From CAIVAT01 sp964387205 (lineage in GTDB: Bacteria; Bacteroidota; Bacteroidia; Bacteroidales; FEN-979): a stretch of 64,000 bases of DNA. The notes beneath the pieces were generated by a model. That model worked only from the letters and a program-made list of their open reading frames with translations. It ran no database searches and was not told where the DNA came from. Of this stretch, positions 26,260 to 37,832 are shown one piece after another. Every line of letters begins with the position of its first letter. Position 1 is the first letter of the stretch. The translations under genes and the position numbers were made by a program. The stretch lies in contig CAYLVY010000001.1 of NCBI GenBank assembly GCA_964387205.1, forward strand, positions 1 through 64,000, in the 5' to 3' direction.

Positions 26260-28110
26260 GTGGAACACGCCCTGAACCGATATTTCTCCCAACTGGAGCC
26301 CGTGGTAAAAAACCTGCCTCATAAACCCGGGGTTTATCAGTATTATGACGAGAAGGGAAAGATCATCTATGTGGGTAAAGCAAAAGACCTGAAGAAAAGG
26401 GTTAGTTCCTATTTCAGCAAGATCAATGCCATCAGCGGGAAGGTGCAGATGCTGGTGCGAAGGATCGCCTCCATTCAGTACATTGTGGTGGAAACTGAAC
26501 AGGATGCCTTGTTGCTGGAGAATAACCTGATTAAAAAGTATCAGCCGCATTACAATGTGGCCCTGAAGGATGACAAGACATTCCCGTGGATTTGCATTAA
26601 GAAAGAGCCCTTTCCCAGGATCTTCCATACCAGGAGCGTGATCCGCGACGGATCCTCCTATTACGGGCCTTACGCCAATGTCAGGTTGATGCATACCCTT
26701 CTGGAGTTGTGCCGTCAACTCTATCCGCTGAGGAATTGTTCCCTCAATCTTGAAAAGAAAAATGTCACTGCAGGGAAGTTCAGGGTATGTCTGGAGTACC
26801 ATATCGGCAACTGCAAGGGTCCGTGCGAAGGTCATCAGGATGAAGAGGATTACAACCGTTCGGTGGAGGCAATCCGGGAGATCATCCGGGGCAATATCAC
26901 CCAGGTTGCCAGACAACTCAGGGAACTGATGATGGAATACGCTGCCGGGGAGGAGTTTGAAAAAGCACACCTCGTCAAGGAGAAACTTGATTTGCTGGAC
27001 AAGTATCAAAGCAAATCCACGGTAGTGAATCCCTCTGTCAACAATGTGGATGTATTTTCCATTGCCGGTGTTGGCGCCAGCGCGTATGTAAACTATATGA
27101 AGGTGATGAACGGCGCTATCATTCAGGTGCATACGGTTGAACTCCACAACAAGCTCGATGAACCATTACCGGAGTTGCTCGGTATTGCGGTTACGGAGAT
27201 CCGGCAAAGGTTCCGGAGTGAATCCCCGGAGGTCATTGTCCCTTTTTTACCCGATTTTGAGCCGGAAGGCGTGAAATTTACCATTCCAAAGATCGGGGAC
27301 AAGAAAAAACTGCTGGAACTCTCGGAGCGGAATGTCAGGTATTATCAGCTTGAACGGGAAAAACAGAAGGAGACTGTGGATCCCGCGCATCGTTCGCAGC
27401 GAATTCTCGACGCAGTAATGAAGGATCTTCGGATGGCGGAGTTGCCGGCCCACATTGAATGTTTTGATAACTCCAACCTGCAGGGAGATTTTGCTGTTGC
27501 GGCGATGGTTTGTTTCAAAAACGGCCGGCCGGACAAGAGTGAATATCGCCATTTCAATATTAAAACGGTGGAGGGCCCTGACGATTTCGCCTCGATGGCG
27601 GAGATCATTTACCGCCGTTACAAGCGCCTGTTGGAAGATGAAAAACCATTGCCGCAACTGATCGTGGTGGATGGCGGCAAGGGCCAACTCAACGCAGCTT
27701 TGCAAAGCCTCGGTTCATTGGGGCTTGGCGGTAAGATGACGGTGATCGGCATTGCCAAAAGGCTGGAAGAGATCTATTATCCTAACGACCCGTTGCCGAT
27801 GTATCTCGACAAAAAGTCAGAAACCCTGCGATTGCTGCAGCAGATCCGTGATGAGGCACACCGGTTCGGCATCACCCATCACCGGAAAAAAAGGGAGAAA
27901 GCGATCCTCTCTCCTCAGCTTACCGGAATTCCCGGGGTCGGTTATTCCCTGAACCAGAAATTGCTGTGGAAATTTAAATCGGTGAAGAACATTCGAGAGG
28001 CAACCCTTCCGGCGTTGCAGGAGGTCATAGGAAAGGCAAAAGGGAGAGTGGTATATGACCACTTTCATCCCCCGGAACCTGCGGATCAACCTCCGATCAA
28101 TGCGGAATAA
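26260..28110 (+). CDS. uvrC: UvrABC system protein C
   Basis: UvrC makes the dual incisions of nucleotide excision repair. It has about 616 residues from GTG 26260. The N-terminal GIY-YIG nuclease shows KPGVYQYYDEKGKIIYVGKAK. A cysteine cluster (CSLN, CLEYHIGNCKGPC), a UVR helix pair (EEFEKAHLVKEKLDLL), the RNase H-like 5' nuclease (HIECFDNSNLQGD, VVDGGKGQLNAAL) and C-terminal helix-hairpin-helix motifs (LTGIPGVGYSLNQKLL) follow. The frame extends upstream to a TTG within the promoter, so GTG is the likelier start. The 3' end overlaps the convergent gcvH by 25 bases. Confidence 0.95.
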   Translation: MEHALNRYFSQLEPVVKNLPHKPGVYQYYDEKGKIIYVGKAKDLKKRVSSYFSKINAISGKVQMLVRRIASIQYIVVETEQDALLLENNLIKKYQPHYNVALKDDKTFPWICIKKEPFPRIFHTRSVIRDGSSYYGPYANVRLMHTLLELCRQLYPLRNCSLNLEKKNVTAGKFRVCLEYHIGNCKGPCEGHQDEEDYNRSVEAIREIIRGNITQVARQLRELMMEYAAGEEFEKAHLVKEKLDLLDKYQSKSTVVNPSVNNVDVFSIAGVGASAYVNYMKVMNGAIIQVHTVELHNKLDEPLPELLGIAVTEIRQRFRSESPEVIVPFLPDFEPEGVKFTIPKIGDKKKLLELSERNVRYYQLEREKQKETVDPAHRSQRILDAVMKDLRMAELPAHIECFDNSNLQGDFAVAAMVCFKNGRPDKSEYRHFNIKTVEGPDDFASMAEIIYRRYKRLLEDEKPLPQLIVVDGGKGQLNAALQSLGSLGLGGKMTVIGIAKRLEEIYYPNDPLPMYLDKKSETLRLLQQIRDEAHRFGITHHRKKREKAILSPQLTGIPGVGYSLNQKLLWKFKSVKNIREATLPALQEVIGKAKGRVVYDHFHPPEPADQPPINAE

Positions 28111-28466
28111 TGAGCCGCGTCAAGCAGGCCTTCTACCTGTGAGGGATCAGCAACCTTGATCCTGATCACCCATCCTTTTTCGTAAGGGTCCTGGTTAATG
28201 GCTTCCGGTGCAGTGGTAAGTTCTTCATTGAATTCAAGCACTTCACCGGCCACGGGCATAAACATATCGGAAACGGTCTTTACCGCCTCGATGGTGCCGA
28301 AAGGTTCGTGCTGGTCCAGGGTCTCTCCGACAGTTTCCACTTCGATGAACACAATGTCGCCCAGTTCGTGCTGTGCATAATCGGTGATGCCGATAATGGC
28401 CTCATCGCCCTGAATTTTAATCCATTCATGATCTTTGGTGTACCGGAGATTTGCGGGAACGTTCAT
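28086..28466 (-). CDS. gcvH: Glycine cleavage system H protein
   Basis: GcvH is the lipoyl carrier shuttling the aminomethyl group between P, T and L proteins in glycine cleavage. The 126 residues show RYTKDHEWI, GITDYAQHELGDIVF, the lipoylation site K63 in GTIEAVKTVSD and the PYEKGWVIRIKV segment. It lies downstream of sprA in the order ruvA-sprA-gcvH and has its own TACATTTG promoter element. The other gcv genes are not in the window. Its stop overlaps the end of uvrC on the opposite strand. Confidence 0.97.
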   Translation of the reverse strand: MNVPANLRYTKDHEWIKIQGDEAIIGITDYAQHELGDIVFIEVETVGETLDQHEPFGTIEAVKTVSDMFMPVAGEVLEFNEELTTAPEAINQDPYEKGWVIRIKVADPSQVEGLLDAAHYSALIGG

Positions 28467-28492
28467 AGCAGATTTGATTTTTAAAGTGTGGT

Positions 28493-28500
28493 CAAATGTA
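28493..28500 (-). promoter_or_regulatory. Promoter -7 element of gcvH
   Basis: The minus strand reads TACATTTG, an exact TAnnTTTG match, 26 bases upstream of the gcvH ATG. Confidence 0.5.
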
Positions 28501-28551
28501 CGATTTTTTTATAAAGTCAACAGGGATAGGCAGAGATTTCGGTTCCGCAGA

Positions 28552-31500
28552 TTACTGGGCAAGGGTAAACCGCAGGGCGATGCCTCCTTTGGTGTTGGAA
28601 GTGCGGTACTGGTTTGAAACATAAGGTGAATTGATCACCTTATCGAAATAGAACCTGACGTTGAAACGGGTACTGAGGTTGTAATCAGCCGAGAAATTGA
28701 GGGTCATCACCTGCTGTCCGGTTGAGATCTGGTTGATATCCTGATCGACCCGGCGCAACACCGTTTTATTGTTGCGGATGCTGAAGTCGAGTTTCAGGTT
28801 CAGGTCGCTGCTGGTCTTGGTTTTTTTCCCTCCGGCCAGGACGCCTGAAAGGTTGAACCGTATCCCTTTAAGCCGGTATCCCAGCCCGACGACGAATTCG
28901 CTGGAGGTGATCTCGGTAAGCTGATTGTTGACGTAACTGAGGGATAGGTTTCNNNNNNNNNNGCTTGTATTCGGCGCTGGCCAGCAGACTGTTAATGAAA
29001 CCCAGGTCGGCTTTCAGCAGGGGGTTGAATTGTTCGGTGAGTGAAACTACCGATATCTGTTCTTTCGGTATAAAGTTGCCGGCATCATCGAGGACATAGG
29101 GCATGCCGTCACGTTCGGCATACCGGATATTGGAATTGAAATTGCCCACACTGTAAGTGGAGATGTAGGCATGGGTCAGGGTGAAGGTCCTGAGCCATGA
29201 TTTGAATACTTTCAGTTTAACCAGCCCGTCGTAAGTCACCCGCCAGTTGGGGAGTGGTATGGAGGGGAAAGCTGTCAGTTTCATCCTGGATGGGTCTTTC
29301 CCGCCATAAGCCGCCAGAAATGCGGCGGTGAGTACTTCCTGGTTGGTCGGGCCATAACCAATCGGGAAACCGGTAGAGTCAACAGTGTAGGTGGAGTTGG
29401 GGTTTTCAAGGGCAAACCGGCGTGCGAACTGCTGCCTGTACTCTTTGAATTTCAGGAAGTTTGCCGACCGGCCGAATTCATCTTCCGAATCGAAAGTAGT
29501 ACCAATGATGATGTAAGAAGAGGTGAACGTCCCGTTGTCCATGGGGGAATAAGCCCGAAATACCCCGTCGGCATTCGCTTTGTAGTATTCCGTGTGGGAT
29601 TTGCTGTACTGTCTGGTGGCTACCACTTCGATGCGCAGGTCCTTGATTGGCTCCACACTGATGTTGACCGAGAGGTTCTCGTTGAATTTGGTATTGTAAG
29701 GATTATTGAGCAGGGTGTCGGAAGTGATCCATCCCCGGTCGGAGGCACGGGCGCGGATATCGGTCTGATCACCGAACACGAAACCAAGCCCTGGTGCGTT
29801 AATTCCCCAGTCGTTGCCGAGTGCCACCGGAGTGGGTTTAAAGCCCGGGAGCATGGTTCCTGTACCCTGGGTGTAAGTGATCCTGGCGGTCCTGAACCCC
29901 ATCAGAAACCGTACGGTCCCGTCGAGCAGGATCTGTCCGAAAGAGGGGCCCTCTTTTTTCTTTTTCAATGAATCAGCGGGTGCCGCTTCTTCCGGCTTGG
30001 GTTTGGGCTTTGGCCGGTCGGCGGCACGGCTGGTTGCCTGGTTCAGTTTTTTAAGATAGGGTACCTTATTATAAAGGGTAACCAGGTTAAAATTACCGTT
30101 GAGGGTCTTGGTGGCGGCATTCTCAATGGTATTTCCGAACTGCTCCTGCACCGAAAGAGCGGAGGCCATCCACCTGTAGGTGGCCTGATAACCAGCCTGA
30201 ACCGTGATAAAGTCAAGGTAGGGGATCTTCCCGATGGGGACATCCCAGGTGGCGTTAAACGCCTGGTTGTAATTGTTCTTTGTGCCAAAGGAAAAAATCT
30301 CGTTCCACACCTGGTCACGGTTCGACCGGTCGATCAATCCGGGAGGTTCATTGATGAAGGCGTTGACATTGGCGTTGAGTGATAGTTTCAGCGACCGTGC
30401 AAAGTCATATTTCAGGTCGTAGGTCCTGGACCAGTCCCACCTTTTGATATAGAAACTTTCCATAGGCACGATTGCCTGGCTCTTGTTCCGGAACTGACGC
30501 TGGTTGAATTCGCGGTTCATGTCGGTACGGAAGGTAAAGGATTTCGGGAGGAAGAAGAAGTTAAAATCCTTGATCAGCGCGAGTGCTTTGGTAGAGTTGA
30601 GGAAACCGACACTTTTAAATGGCAGGACGTTTTTGGGCTGGGTGTTGAAAGCATAACCGAGTCCTCCGGTATATTTTTTCTTCAGGTCATAAGCTACGTC
30701 CACATCGCGGTGGTAGATTTCGGAATAGGCGTAACTGACGTTAAAGTTCTCGACATCGTAAACCCGCGGTTTTTTATCACCCGTCCGGTCTTTACGCACA
30801 TTCATGAAATTGAAGTTTTTTCGCTGGGTATAACCCTGGGTGATACGGCGGATAGAGTCTTTCTCTTCCTTGGAATCAAAGGCTTTTATAACATCACGGA
30901 GGTAGAAGTCGGGGTTCAGGGGATCATACCTCGGACTGATCTGCATCATGGAGTAATCGAAATGGAACGGGATCCTGACGCCGGCTTTGGCAGGGAAGAA
31001 TTTTCCCAGTTCAATGTCGGTATCAACCCCCAGGTTGAGCACAGCCTCCATTTCACGTTCGGTCTGTTTTTGTTCGAGGGATCCAAAGCCGGAGCTGGTA
31101 TAACTCCCGGTAAACTGCACCCGCCCAAGATCGGCCAGCTCAGCGGCAATTCTGGCATTGGCGGCCCAACCACCCGTTTTATCGAAGTCGGAAAGACGCA
31201 GCTCATCCACCCAGATCTCTGCGCATTTGCTCTGGCCGTCATCGTCGGGACTCATAACGCTCTTTTTCGGGTTCCGGATACCGATCATGATCGCCCTCAC
31301 ATCGCTGATCGTGGGGGATCCCAGTATCGTGATTTTATTCCGGCCATCAAATTCGGTATACGGAATGGAGGTAACCTGGGCGAAACCTTTGTCCTGCAAG
31401 GAAACCAGCCGGTTATATTTAGCCTCTACCAGCCGTTCAAGGCTGATGTCGAAACCATTGGCTTCGGGCCATATGGCTTCCGCATTGGTAGCGCTGGTCC

Positions 31501-34500
31501 CCCAAGGAGTAAAGATCAGCGGAATTTCATACTCATAGAAGTTTTCGGTAAAGTCGGTACCGATGCGCATGAAGATGGTCAGGTCGCCGGTTTTGAGGTT
31601 CTGACTGCGGAGCGATTGTTCAGCATGAACAAACATCTTCAGCCTTTTGAACTGACGGAAGTCGAATTCTGTGGTTTTATAAGCGGCCCTGGCATCCCCG
31701 TCAACCAGGTTGCAAACTTTGAACGACATCGACTGTTCGTTCAGTTTCTGCATGTTGGTTGATCCCCAGTTGGTCTCTCGTTCGATACCCGGAGGCATGA
31801 CATAGGGGATGGGTTGTTTGTTCCCGTTTTCTTCCAGGCTTACCGTAGCGATATCGAACTGCGTCTGATTTTGCAGGTCGTTGGGTACGTACTCTCCCGG
31901 GGAAAGGAGACTGTAATTGTATTTTCGCCATTCACCGCGGGTGAGTTCCATGGTAGCGAAACGGCAGACGACGGGGCGGGGGAAATTCTTGAACAAAACA
32001 CGCATAAAGCGGATGGAGGTAAAATCATTGATGTTGCCAACCACTTTATCCGGGGTGCGGATCGGAATTTTGAACTGGTACCAGTTTACGGAGCCACGGC
32101 GGCCATCGGCCAACGGAATATCGGATGCACGGTAAACATTGGTAATATAATTGGAACCCGCGTTCATCTGGTCGCGGTTAAGCTGTACAACATACTGGTA
32201 GTAGCGTTCCGCTTCGCTGAGGGTGTTATCCTTGTTGATATCCTCAATATTGGGGAGGGTGGTGGCAATGGTGGGATAGTTTTCCGGCGATTGTTCATTG
32301 GTCGGACTGTTGCCTTCCGGGCTGTTGAATCTCTTGTAGCGGTTCAGTACACTGCTGAAATCAGGGTCATTATCATAGTCGGTACCCCTGAAGTAATGGA
32401 AGTTATCGGCGGAAGGATCGGTCGAGGCGCTGCGGTAAGCCTCGCTGGCCTGGCCAAAGGCAGCCGCAACTTTAGCTACATAGGTGGAATCAAAGAAAGA
32501 GAGTTCATCTGCATCCCTCAACCCGTCATATCCCACATCCTGAAAAGGCCGGGCGGCGGGATTGTTGTCGAAGGCATCCACCAGCGACTGAAGGTTGGGT
32601 ACCCTTCCCCAGATGGTGGTATCTACATCCTTGACCAGGGCGGAAGTGGGCAGTCCGTTTTCATAACTCTTTCTGCCGTCGCGCAGAATGTCTTCGGAAA
32701 CATCACCCAATTGAAAATATAACTGACCCGAATTGGTCGAATCGTAAACGAAGGGGTCCATCATCCAGAATTCGATATACTGGATGTTGGTGGCGTCAAA
32801 GTCGGTCGATTCGATCTTTCGCATGATACCGCCCCACCGGCTGTTGGGATCGGCCAGGGTGCCATCAGGGCTAAGTCCTCTGGAGTAAGTGGACGGGGTT
32901 ACATCGAAATTATAGGGGCCGCGCTCAGACGGATAGTAAGCCATATTGAGGACGGCCAGGTTGACCGGCACCCCGTTCAGTGGCTGTTTATTGGGAAAGA
33001 TCTCGGTTTCCCAGACCTGACGTGTATAGTGACGGGAGAGCTCCGCATTGGTCACGTTGGGCGGCAATAAGTTGGTATTCTTGTCGTAAAAAAGCGGATC
33101 GATGATATACCATGCCAGTCTCGCACGGTTGAACCCATAGGCCAATCCTGAGCCGGCTGCTCCTTCGGGAAACATCTCCCTGGTCGTCTGACCCTGCGGA
33201 GTGCTCGCAAGAAACCAGTTGCTCATGTTTTTAAGGTCGATGCTCGATTTGGCCCCCTCAAAATCATCGATGTAAGTAATTCCGGTATTTCCGATCGCTT
33301 TGCTGTGGCCGGGGATGAAATGGGCAAACTCCACATCGATGGCTACATTGGAGGGCGCTTTGGTCGAGATAAGCGGGAGGGCGTCTACAAACCGGGTGAT
33401 CAGGCGTGATTGGGTACGATACGACATGTTGAGGCCCCAGATCGTGTTCGACATCGGTTCGTCGCCATAATTGACCTTCTGGGTCAGCGGTCGCTCATTG
33501 AGGTTGAGAATGGTAGCGCCCACCACAAAGTCTTTGTTGACTTTATATTCAATATTGGCCCCCATGAGCCGTTTGGTCTGGACATTGAACAGCTCATTGC
33601 TCTCCATGGAGATATTGATCGGGGTGCCGGAGTTGAGGATCCCTTCGTTGATGATCCGTACTCGTCCAAGGGTGTAATCAACAGTATAATCAACATTTTC
33701 AGTAAGTTGTATTCCTCCTGCCGTCACCTTTACCGATCCCTGGGGAACATTGAGCGCGTTGAGCGAGATCTCTGAACCCGAGGAGGATTTATAGAATCCG
33801 TCGAGCAAAAATTTGTTTTTATCGGGATACTGCCGGGCATTCGATTTTGTCATTGAATAAAGCGAATCGAAGCAGTATTTGTTGGCCAGGTCTGATGATT
33901 CCTTTGGATTGGCGGGGTCGAAAATGGAATCACGAAGACTTTGCCCGAAGGGTTCCAGCACCGGGAAGAAGATGCGGCCGTTCGATGACTGGATTGTCCC
34001 TCCCTGGGTAGTGGCATTGTCGATAAAGTCGAACATTCCGTCACCCGGCGGGTTCATCTGCTGGTTCAGGTTGTCGAGACTGAGAACCCTGAGCAGAGGG
34101 ATACCTTTGACGCGGCCTTCGGTGAGGAATGCCGTGGGAACACCATTGGCATTGCCGGCATAAAGGACATTGAGGGTGAAATCGGTCGGTTGCAACTGGT
34201 ATGCTCCGATGGAATAGACGTTTTTCATCATCAGGTTCCATGTGGGGATCCTGGTATTGAGGGAGGTGCTCTTCAGCAGTTTAACCACGAGGCATCTCGG
34301 CGTATTGATCCCCTGGTCGGAAAATTCCCCTACCTGGTACACGGTGGTATCTCCAACTACCTGGTATTGATAGGCTACAGCAAGCGTCTGGTCGGAGTTG
34401 AGTGTCGTGTTCAGGGAGATAAAGCCCAGTTTGGCATTGAAATAAAACTCCGAAGGGAGCAGTTTCCGGGCACTTTCCACTTTTTCAAAATCCTCTCCGG

Positions 34501-35788
34501 AGATCAGGAAATAGGGGGCTCCCTTCAGGTAGTTGGTTACGCTGTTGATGTTGCGCACCTGGGCCGAATCGGTACTGTTCGACATGAGGATCTGAAAAAG
34601 ATTATTGGCATCGTTGGTGGGATACCGGCGTCCGGGATTTCCGGAAAAAACGCGGGTGTTGTAGGGGTTATTTTCACCCAGGTCCATGAATCCCACGATG
34701 TTACGGTTTTCTGTGACCGCTGCACCGATGTTGGTTACCCAGACTTCAATTTTCAGAATGTTCACATTGGAACTGATGACCGGTAACCGTTTCAGGGAGG
34801 TCGCGTATGTGTCCCTGAAATACTGGCTGACAAAGAAGTGGCGGTTATCTTCATATTCATCAGCCCTGACCGTAAACTTCTGGGTTTGCGCATTTCCCTG
34901 CACGGTGATGTTCTTGGTTTCGCTTTTTTGCTGCGAATAGAGCGCCGTTACGGTCACCCTTCCGAACCGTAACTTTGTTTTGATCCCGAAGAGGCTCTCC
35001 GTCCCCCGTATCAGAGAGGTGTTGAGCGGCAGGTTTACATCGCCTGCTTCAATGAGTTGAATGATATCATCCTCTTTCCCTTCGTATTTCAACTTCAGTT
35101 TGTTGTCAAAATCAAAGGTGGCTTCGGTATTGTAGTTGATTTTGAACTCGATTTTGTCGCCGATCTTGGCGATCACATTCATCTGTATTTTTTCATTGAA
35201 ATCGAAATTGGTCTGACGCCGTTGCTTGGTATTGAGCATTGGGTCGTCACGCCGGTTGGAGACCACCCCGAAGTCGATTTCCGCACTTCCCTGTGGCCTG
35301 ATATCCACGGTATTATTACCGAAAATGGTTTCGAAAATTTTTCCGGGGATGACGATTTTCGGAATGACCCCGCCTGAAGTTTCGATGGATGCCGCCTCTG
35401 ATCTTTCTTTCCAGTACTGGTTGATGATCGATTTCATATCGCGGTCCTGAAACTCATCGAAGGTAAGGGTCGTGGGTACCCGATAGGTAATATTCCCGAT
35501 TTTGTATGACTGATAGTATTGCCTGGTCACAGGGTCATACTCAACCTGGGTGTTGAGGTTGGCCGGGTTTTTCAGGTAGATGCCGCTCTCCTTGCCGGAG
35601 CCGGGCATGACGGTCTCTTCGTTGAATGGGTAAGGGAGTCCGACACTGTCGGGACGTGTGGTATCCGGTGGTGACGGTAACAGGGTAAAAGGGCTGTCAG
35701 CCGGGCCGTGTGCAGCCTCCCGGGCAGTAATATGTCCGGAGAGTAAAACCGCAAGACCAGTCAGAAGGTATAATTTGAATATCTTCAC
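28552..35788 (-). CDS. sprA: SprA, outer-membrane translocon protein of type IX secretion, interrupted by an assembly gap
   Basis: SprA is the giant beta-barrel that forms the T9SS export channel and supports gliding in motile species. It begins with a signal peptide (ending HITA near residue 22), then repeated SprA_N-type domains (KIGDKIEFKINYNTEATFDF), with a stop at 28552. Roughly 2275 codons precede the ten-N gap (28953-28962). Downstream, another frame runs open for 132 codons (LSYVNNQLTEITSSEFVVG, through FNVRFYFDKVINSPYVS, to GIALRFTLAQ), a typical SprA C-terminus. The frames join only if the real gap is a multiple of 3, so the apparent early stop at 28868 is an artefact. Total is about 2,410 residues. 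Confidence 0.93.
28953..28962. other. Assembly gap (10 N)
   Basis: Ten Ns lie within sprA. The coding frames on either side are out of register across ten bases, so the run is a placeholder of unknown true length. Confidence 0.97.
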
Positions 35789-35826
35789 TCAGTTCAACAG
35801 GTAGTTATTACTCAGGAATAGTTGAT

Positions 35827-36408
35827 TCAGAGGATTTTAAGTGCCTGTTTGATCAACTGTTCCACGGAAAGTCCGCTTCCCTCCGATTCTATAATTTTAT
35901 TCAATGCTTTTTCTGCCGGTACCCTGGGAAAGCCCAGAATGATCAATCCTGATAACGCTTCATCACGTTTAGTATTGTGCATCAGTCCCGATTTTTCCTG
36001 AGGCAGCGCTTCGCGTGAAACGCGGGTTTTCAAGTCGACAATGATCCGTTGTGCCGTTTTGGCCCCGATCCCTTTGACCCGCTGCAGCGTATTGGCATCC
36101 CCGGAGGCGATAACCTGTACCAGGTCGGCAGGTGCAACCGACGAAAGGATGATCCTCGCGGTATTGACCCCAACCCCCGAAACACTGATCAGCAAACGGA
36201 AAAGTTCGCGTTCACCCGGGTCGGCAAAGCCATATAAAAGCATCTCATCTTCCCTGACCACCAGGTGCGTATAAAGTTTGCAACGAGGTTGGTCCAGCTT
36301 GGTGTAAGTATTCAGGGAGATGTTGAGGTAATACCCGACCCCCCCCGTTTCTACGATGGCATAGGCCGGATTTTTTTCTGCCAGCACTCCTTCCAGGTAT
36401 TCGTACAT
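35827..36408 (-). CDS. ruvA: Holliday junction branch migration protein RuvA
   Basis: RuvA binds Holliday junctions and recruits RuvB for branch migration. The 193 residues show an OB-fold N-terminus (MYEYLEGVLAEKNPAYAIVE), tandem helix-hairpin-helix motifs (LLISVSGVGVNTARIIL and LQRVKGIGAKTAQRIIVDL) and the C-terminal RuvB-contact domain (about 145-193). It lies 38 bases upstream of sprA with a TACCTTTG promoter element just ahead. The order ruvA then sprA is a recurring arrangement in Bacteroidota as I recall it. Confidence 0.96.
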   Translation of the reverse strand: MYEYLEGVLAEKNPAYAIVETGGVGYYLNISLNTYTKLDQPRCKLYTHLVVREDEMLLYGFADPGERELFRLLISVSGVGVNTARIILSSVAPADLVQVIASGDANTLQRVKGIGAKTAQRIIVDLKTRVSREALPQEKSGLMHNTKRDEALSGLIILGFPRVPAEKALNKIIESEGSGLSVEQLIKQALKIL

Positions 36409-36432
36409 GTTCTGGTCCGGTTAATGAGGGTG

Positions 36433-36440
36433 CAAAGGTA
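36433..36440 (-). promoter_or_regulatory. Promoter -7 element of ruvA(-sprA)
   Basis: The minus strand reads TACCTTTG, exact to TAnnTTTG, 24 bases upstream of the ruvA ATG at 36408. Confidence 0.55.
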
Positions 36441-36458
36441 ATGGAAAAATTATCGAAA

Positions 36459-37826
36459 TCATTTAATCAACTTATGGTCCCTCAATACCTGCTCCAATTC
36501 CATCAGGGTGATGGGTTTGGCAAGGATTTTCTTGTTCCGGTCGAGCAAAAACAGCGTAGGAGTGGCATAAATATTATACTCTTCAGCCGGGATGCCATAA
36601 AATCCTTTCAGATCACTGACATTGATCCAGTTATGTTTTTCCTCCCGGAGATACTGCGTCCAGGCTGTGCGACTGGTGTCGATCGAAATGGACATTACCT
36701 CGAATTTTTTCGGATTCTGCCCGGTGTAAAGTTCTTTCAGCCTTGGCATCATGGAGAGACAGTGAGGACAATTGGTCGACCAGAAAACAAGGAGGGTAAA
36801 CTCAGCATCAACGGAAGATAACCGAACCGGTTTTCCCTTTACATCAGGGACTTCAAGATCGGGGGCGAGCTTTCCGACAGCAATTTTCTGAAAGTTCTCG
36901 AGTTTTTTCTGCAGGGCCGATTTTCGTTCCTGATCTTCGCATGCGCCAGGATCTGAAAAGTTATCTGCGATATAAGTAATGACATCCTCGAAATGAAATT
37001 TATCGAACCCGCTGACAAGATAATCAAGGAGATACCGGAATACCTCCGGGTTGACCGAAGCGGCGCCAAGGATTACGTTGACGGCTTTGATAAATTCAGC
37101 TTCCAGTTGCTTTTGTGTCAGCCGGTTGTTGCTGTAAAGCGACATGTAGGAGATGGCCTTGTTCGGATAGGTCATGCTCCTGAGAAGGGCCGAATCGTTG
37201 AAATCGACCTTGTCAAAGAAACTGCGCTTGAGATGGGCCATGCGCTCCTCCTGGTTCATTTCCGGGGAGACATAGGGCCCCTGGTAAACCGAGGCCATGC
37301 GCACCGCCCACGATTCAGGATAACGCTGCCTGAGTGAATCGAGCATCCTGAGTTGCCGCTGCTGTATCTGATTAAATTCGGCTACACATTGCCGGTAAAA
37401 GTCGTCCTTTTCGGGGTAATAATCGATGATCTGAACCAGCAACGGCAATTTGGACTGATTGAGTTTATCAAGCCGGGTAAAAGACCGGAAAATGTTATTT
37501 TCAACAGATGATGTAAAGGTCAGGCTGTCGTCGGGATGGTTGACAGTGGTGATAAACCCGACATCTTCGCGGTTCCAGATCAGGTCCAGGTAACGCTCCT
37601 TTCCCCACCACAGGCGATAAACTCCCGGAAGCCGGTCTTTCATGGAAAACCGGAACGTGCCGGCATTATCGGTATTTGTGCTGTCGATGGTTTTGGTGCG
37701 TTCCCCGAAAATACTTTGCAGGTTGATCGTTCCCGCGTTGTAGCCGCGAATGGTACCGGTGATGGTGTGCTGTGCATTCAGCGCCATCGGGAATATCCAG
37801 ACGAACAGAAAAGCCAGTCTGACCAT
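36459..37826 (-). CDS. Secreted thioredoxin-fold (TlpA-like) protein with large N-terminal domain
   Basis: It is 455 residues with a signal peptide ending ALNAQ at about residue 19. An N-terminal beta-rich domain of DUF4369-like style (HTITGTIRGYNAGTINLQ) is followed by a helical region (about 120-300). The C-terminal redoxin domain carries the active site CPHC in FWSTNCPHCLSMMP and the cis-proline segment YATPTLFLLD. It is a predicted periplasmic or envelope thiol-disulfide oxidoreductase. It lies 6 bases downstream of a second such gene, so the two form an operon. Client proteins are unknown. Confidence 0.88.
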   Translation of the reverse strand: MVRLAFLFVWIFPMALNAQHTITGTIRGYNAGTINLQSIFGERTKTIDSTNTDNAGTFRFSMKDRLPGVYRLWWGKERYLDLIWNREDVGFITTVNHPDDSLTFTSSVENNIFRSFTRLDKLNQSKLPLLVQIIDYYPEKDDFYRQCVAEFNQIQQRQLRMLDSLRQRYPESWAVRMASVYQGPYVSPEMNQEERMAHLKRSFFDKVDFNDSALLRSMTYPNKAISYMSLYSNNRLTQKQLEAEFIKAVNVILGAASVNPEVFRYLLDYLVSGFDKFHFEDVITYIADNFSDPGACEDQERKSALQKKLENFQKIAVGKLAPDLEVPDVKGKPVRLSSVDAEFTLLVFWSTNCPHCLSMMPRLKELYTGQNPKKFEVMSISIDTSRTAWTQYLREEKHNWINVSDLKGFYGIPAEEYNIYATPTLFLLDRNKKILAKPITLMELEQVLRDHKLIK

Positions 37827-37832
37827 GGAACA

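Noticed and set aside
26233..27147. 304-codon frame opposite uvrC
   Set aside because: It is fully antisense to the GIY-YIG and linker regions of uvrC and has no family resemblance.
30710..31762. 350-codon open frame opposite sprA
   Set aside because: It is antisense to sprA with no recognisable motif; long shadow frames are common opposite large genes here.
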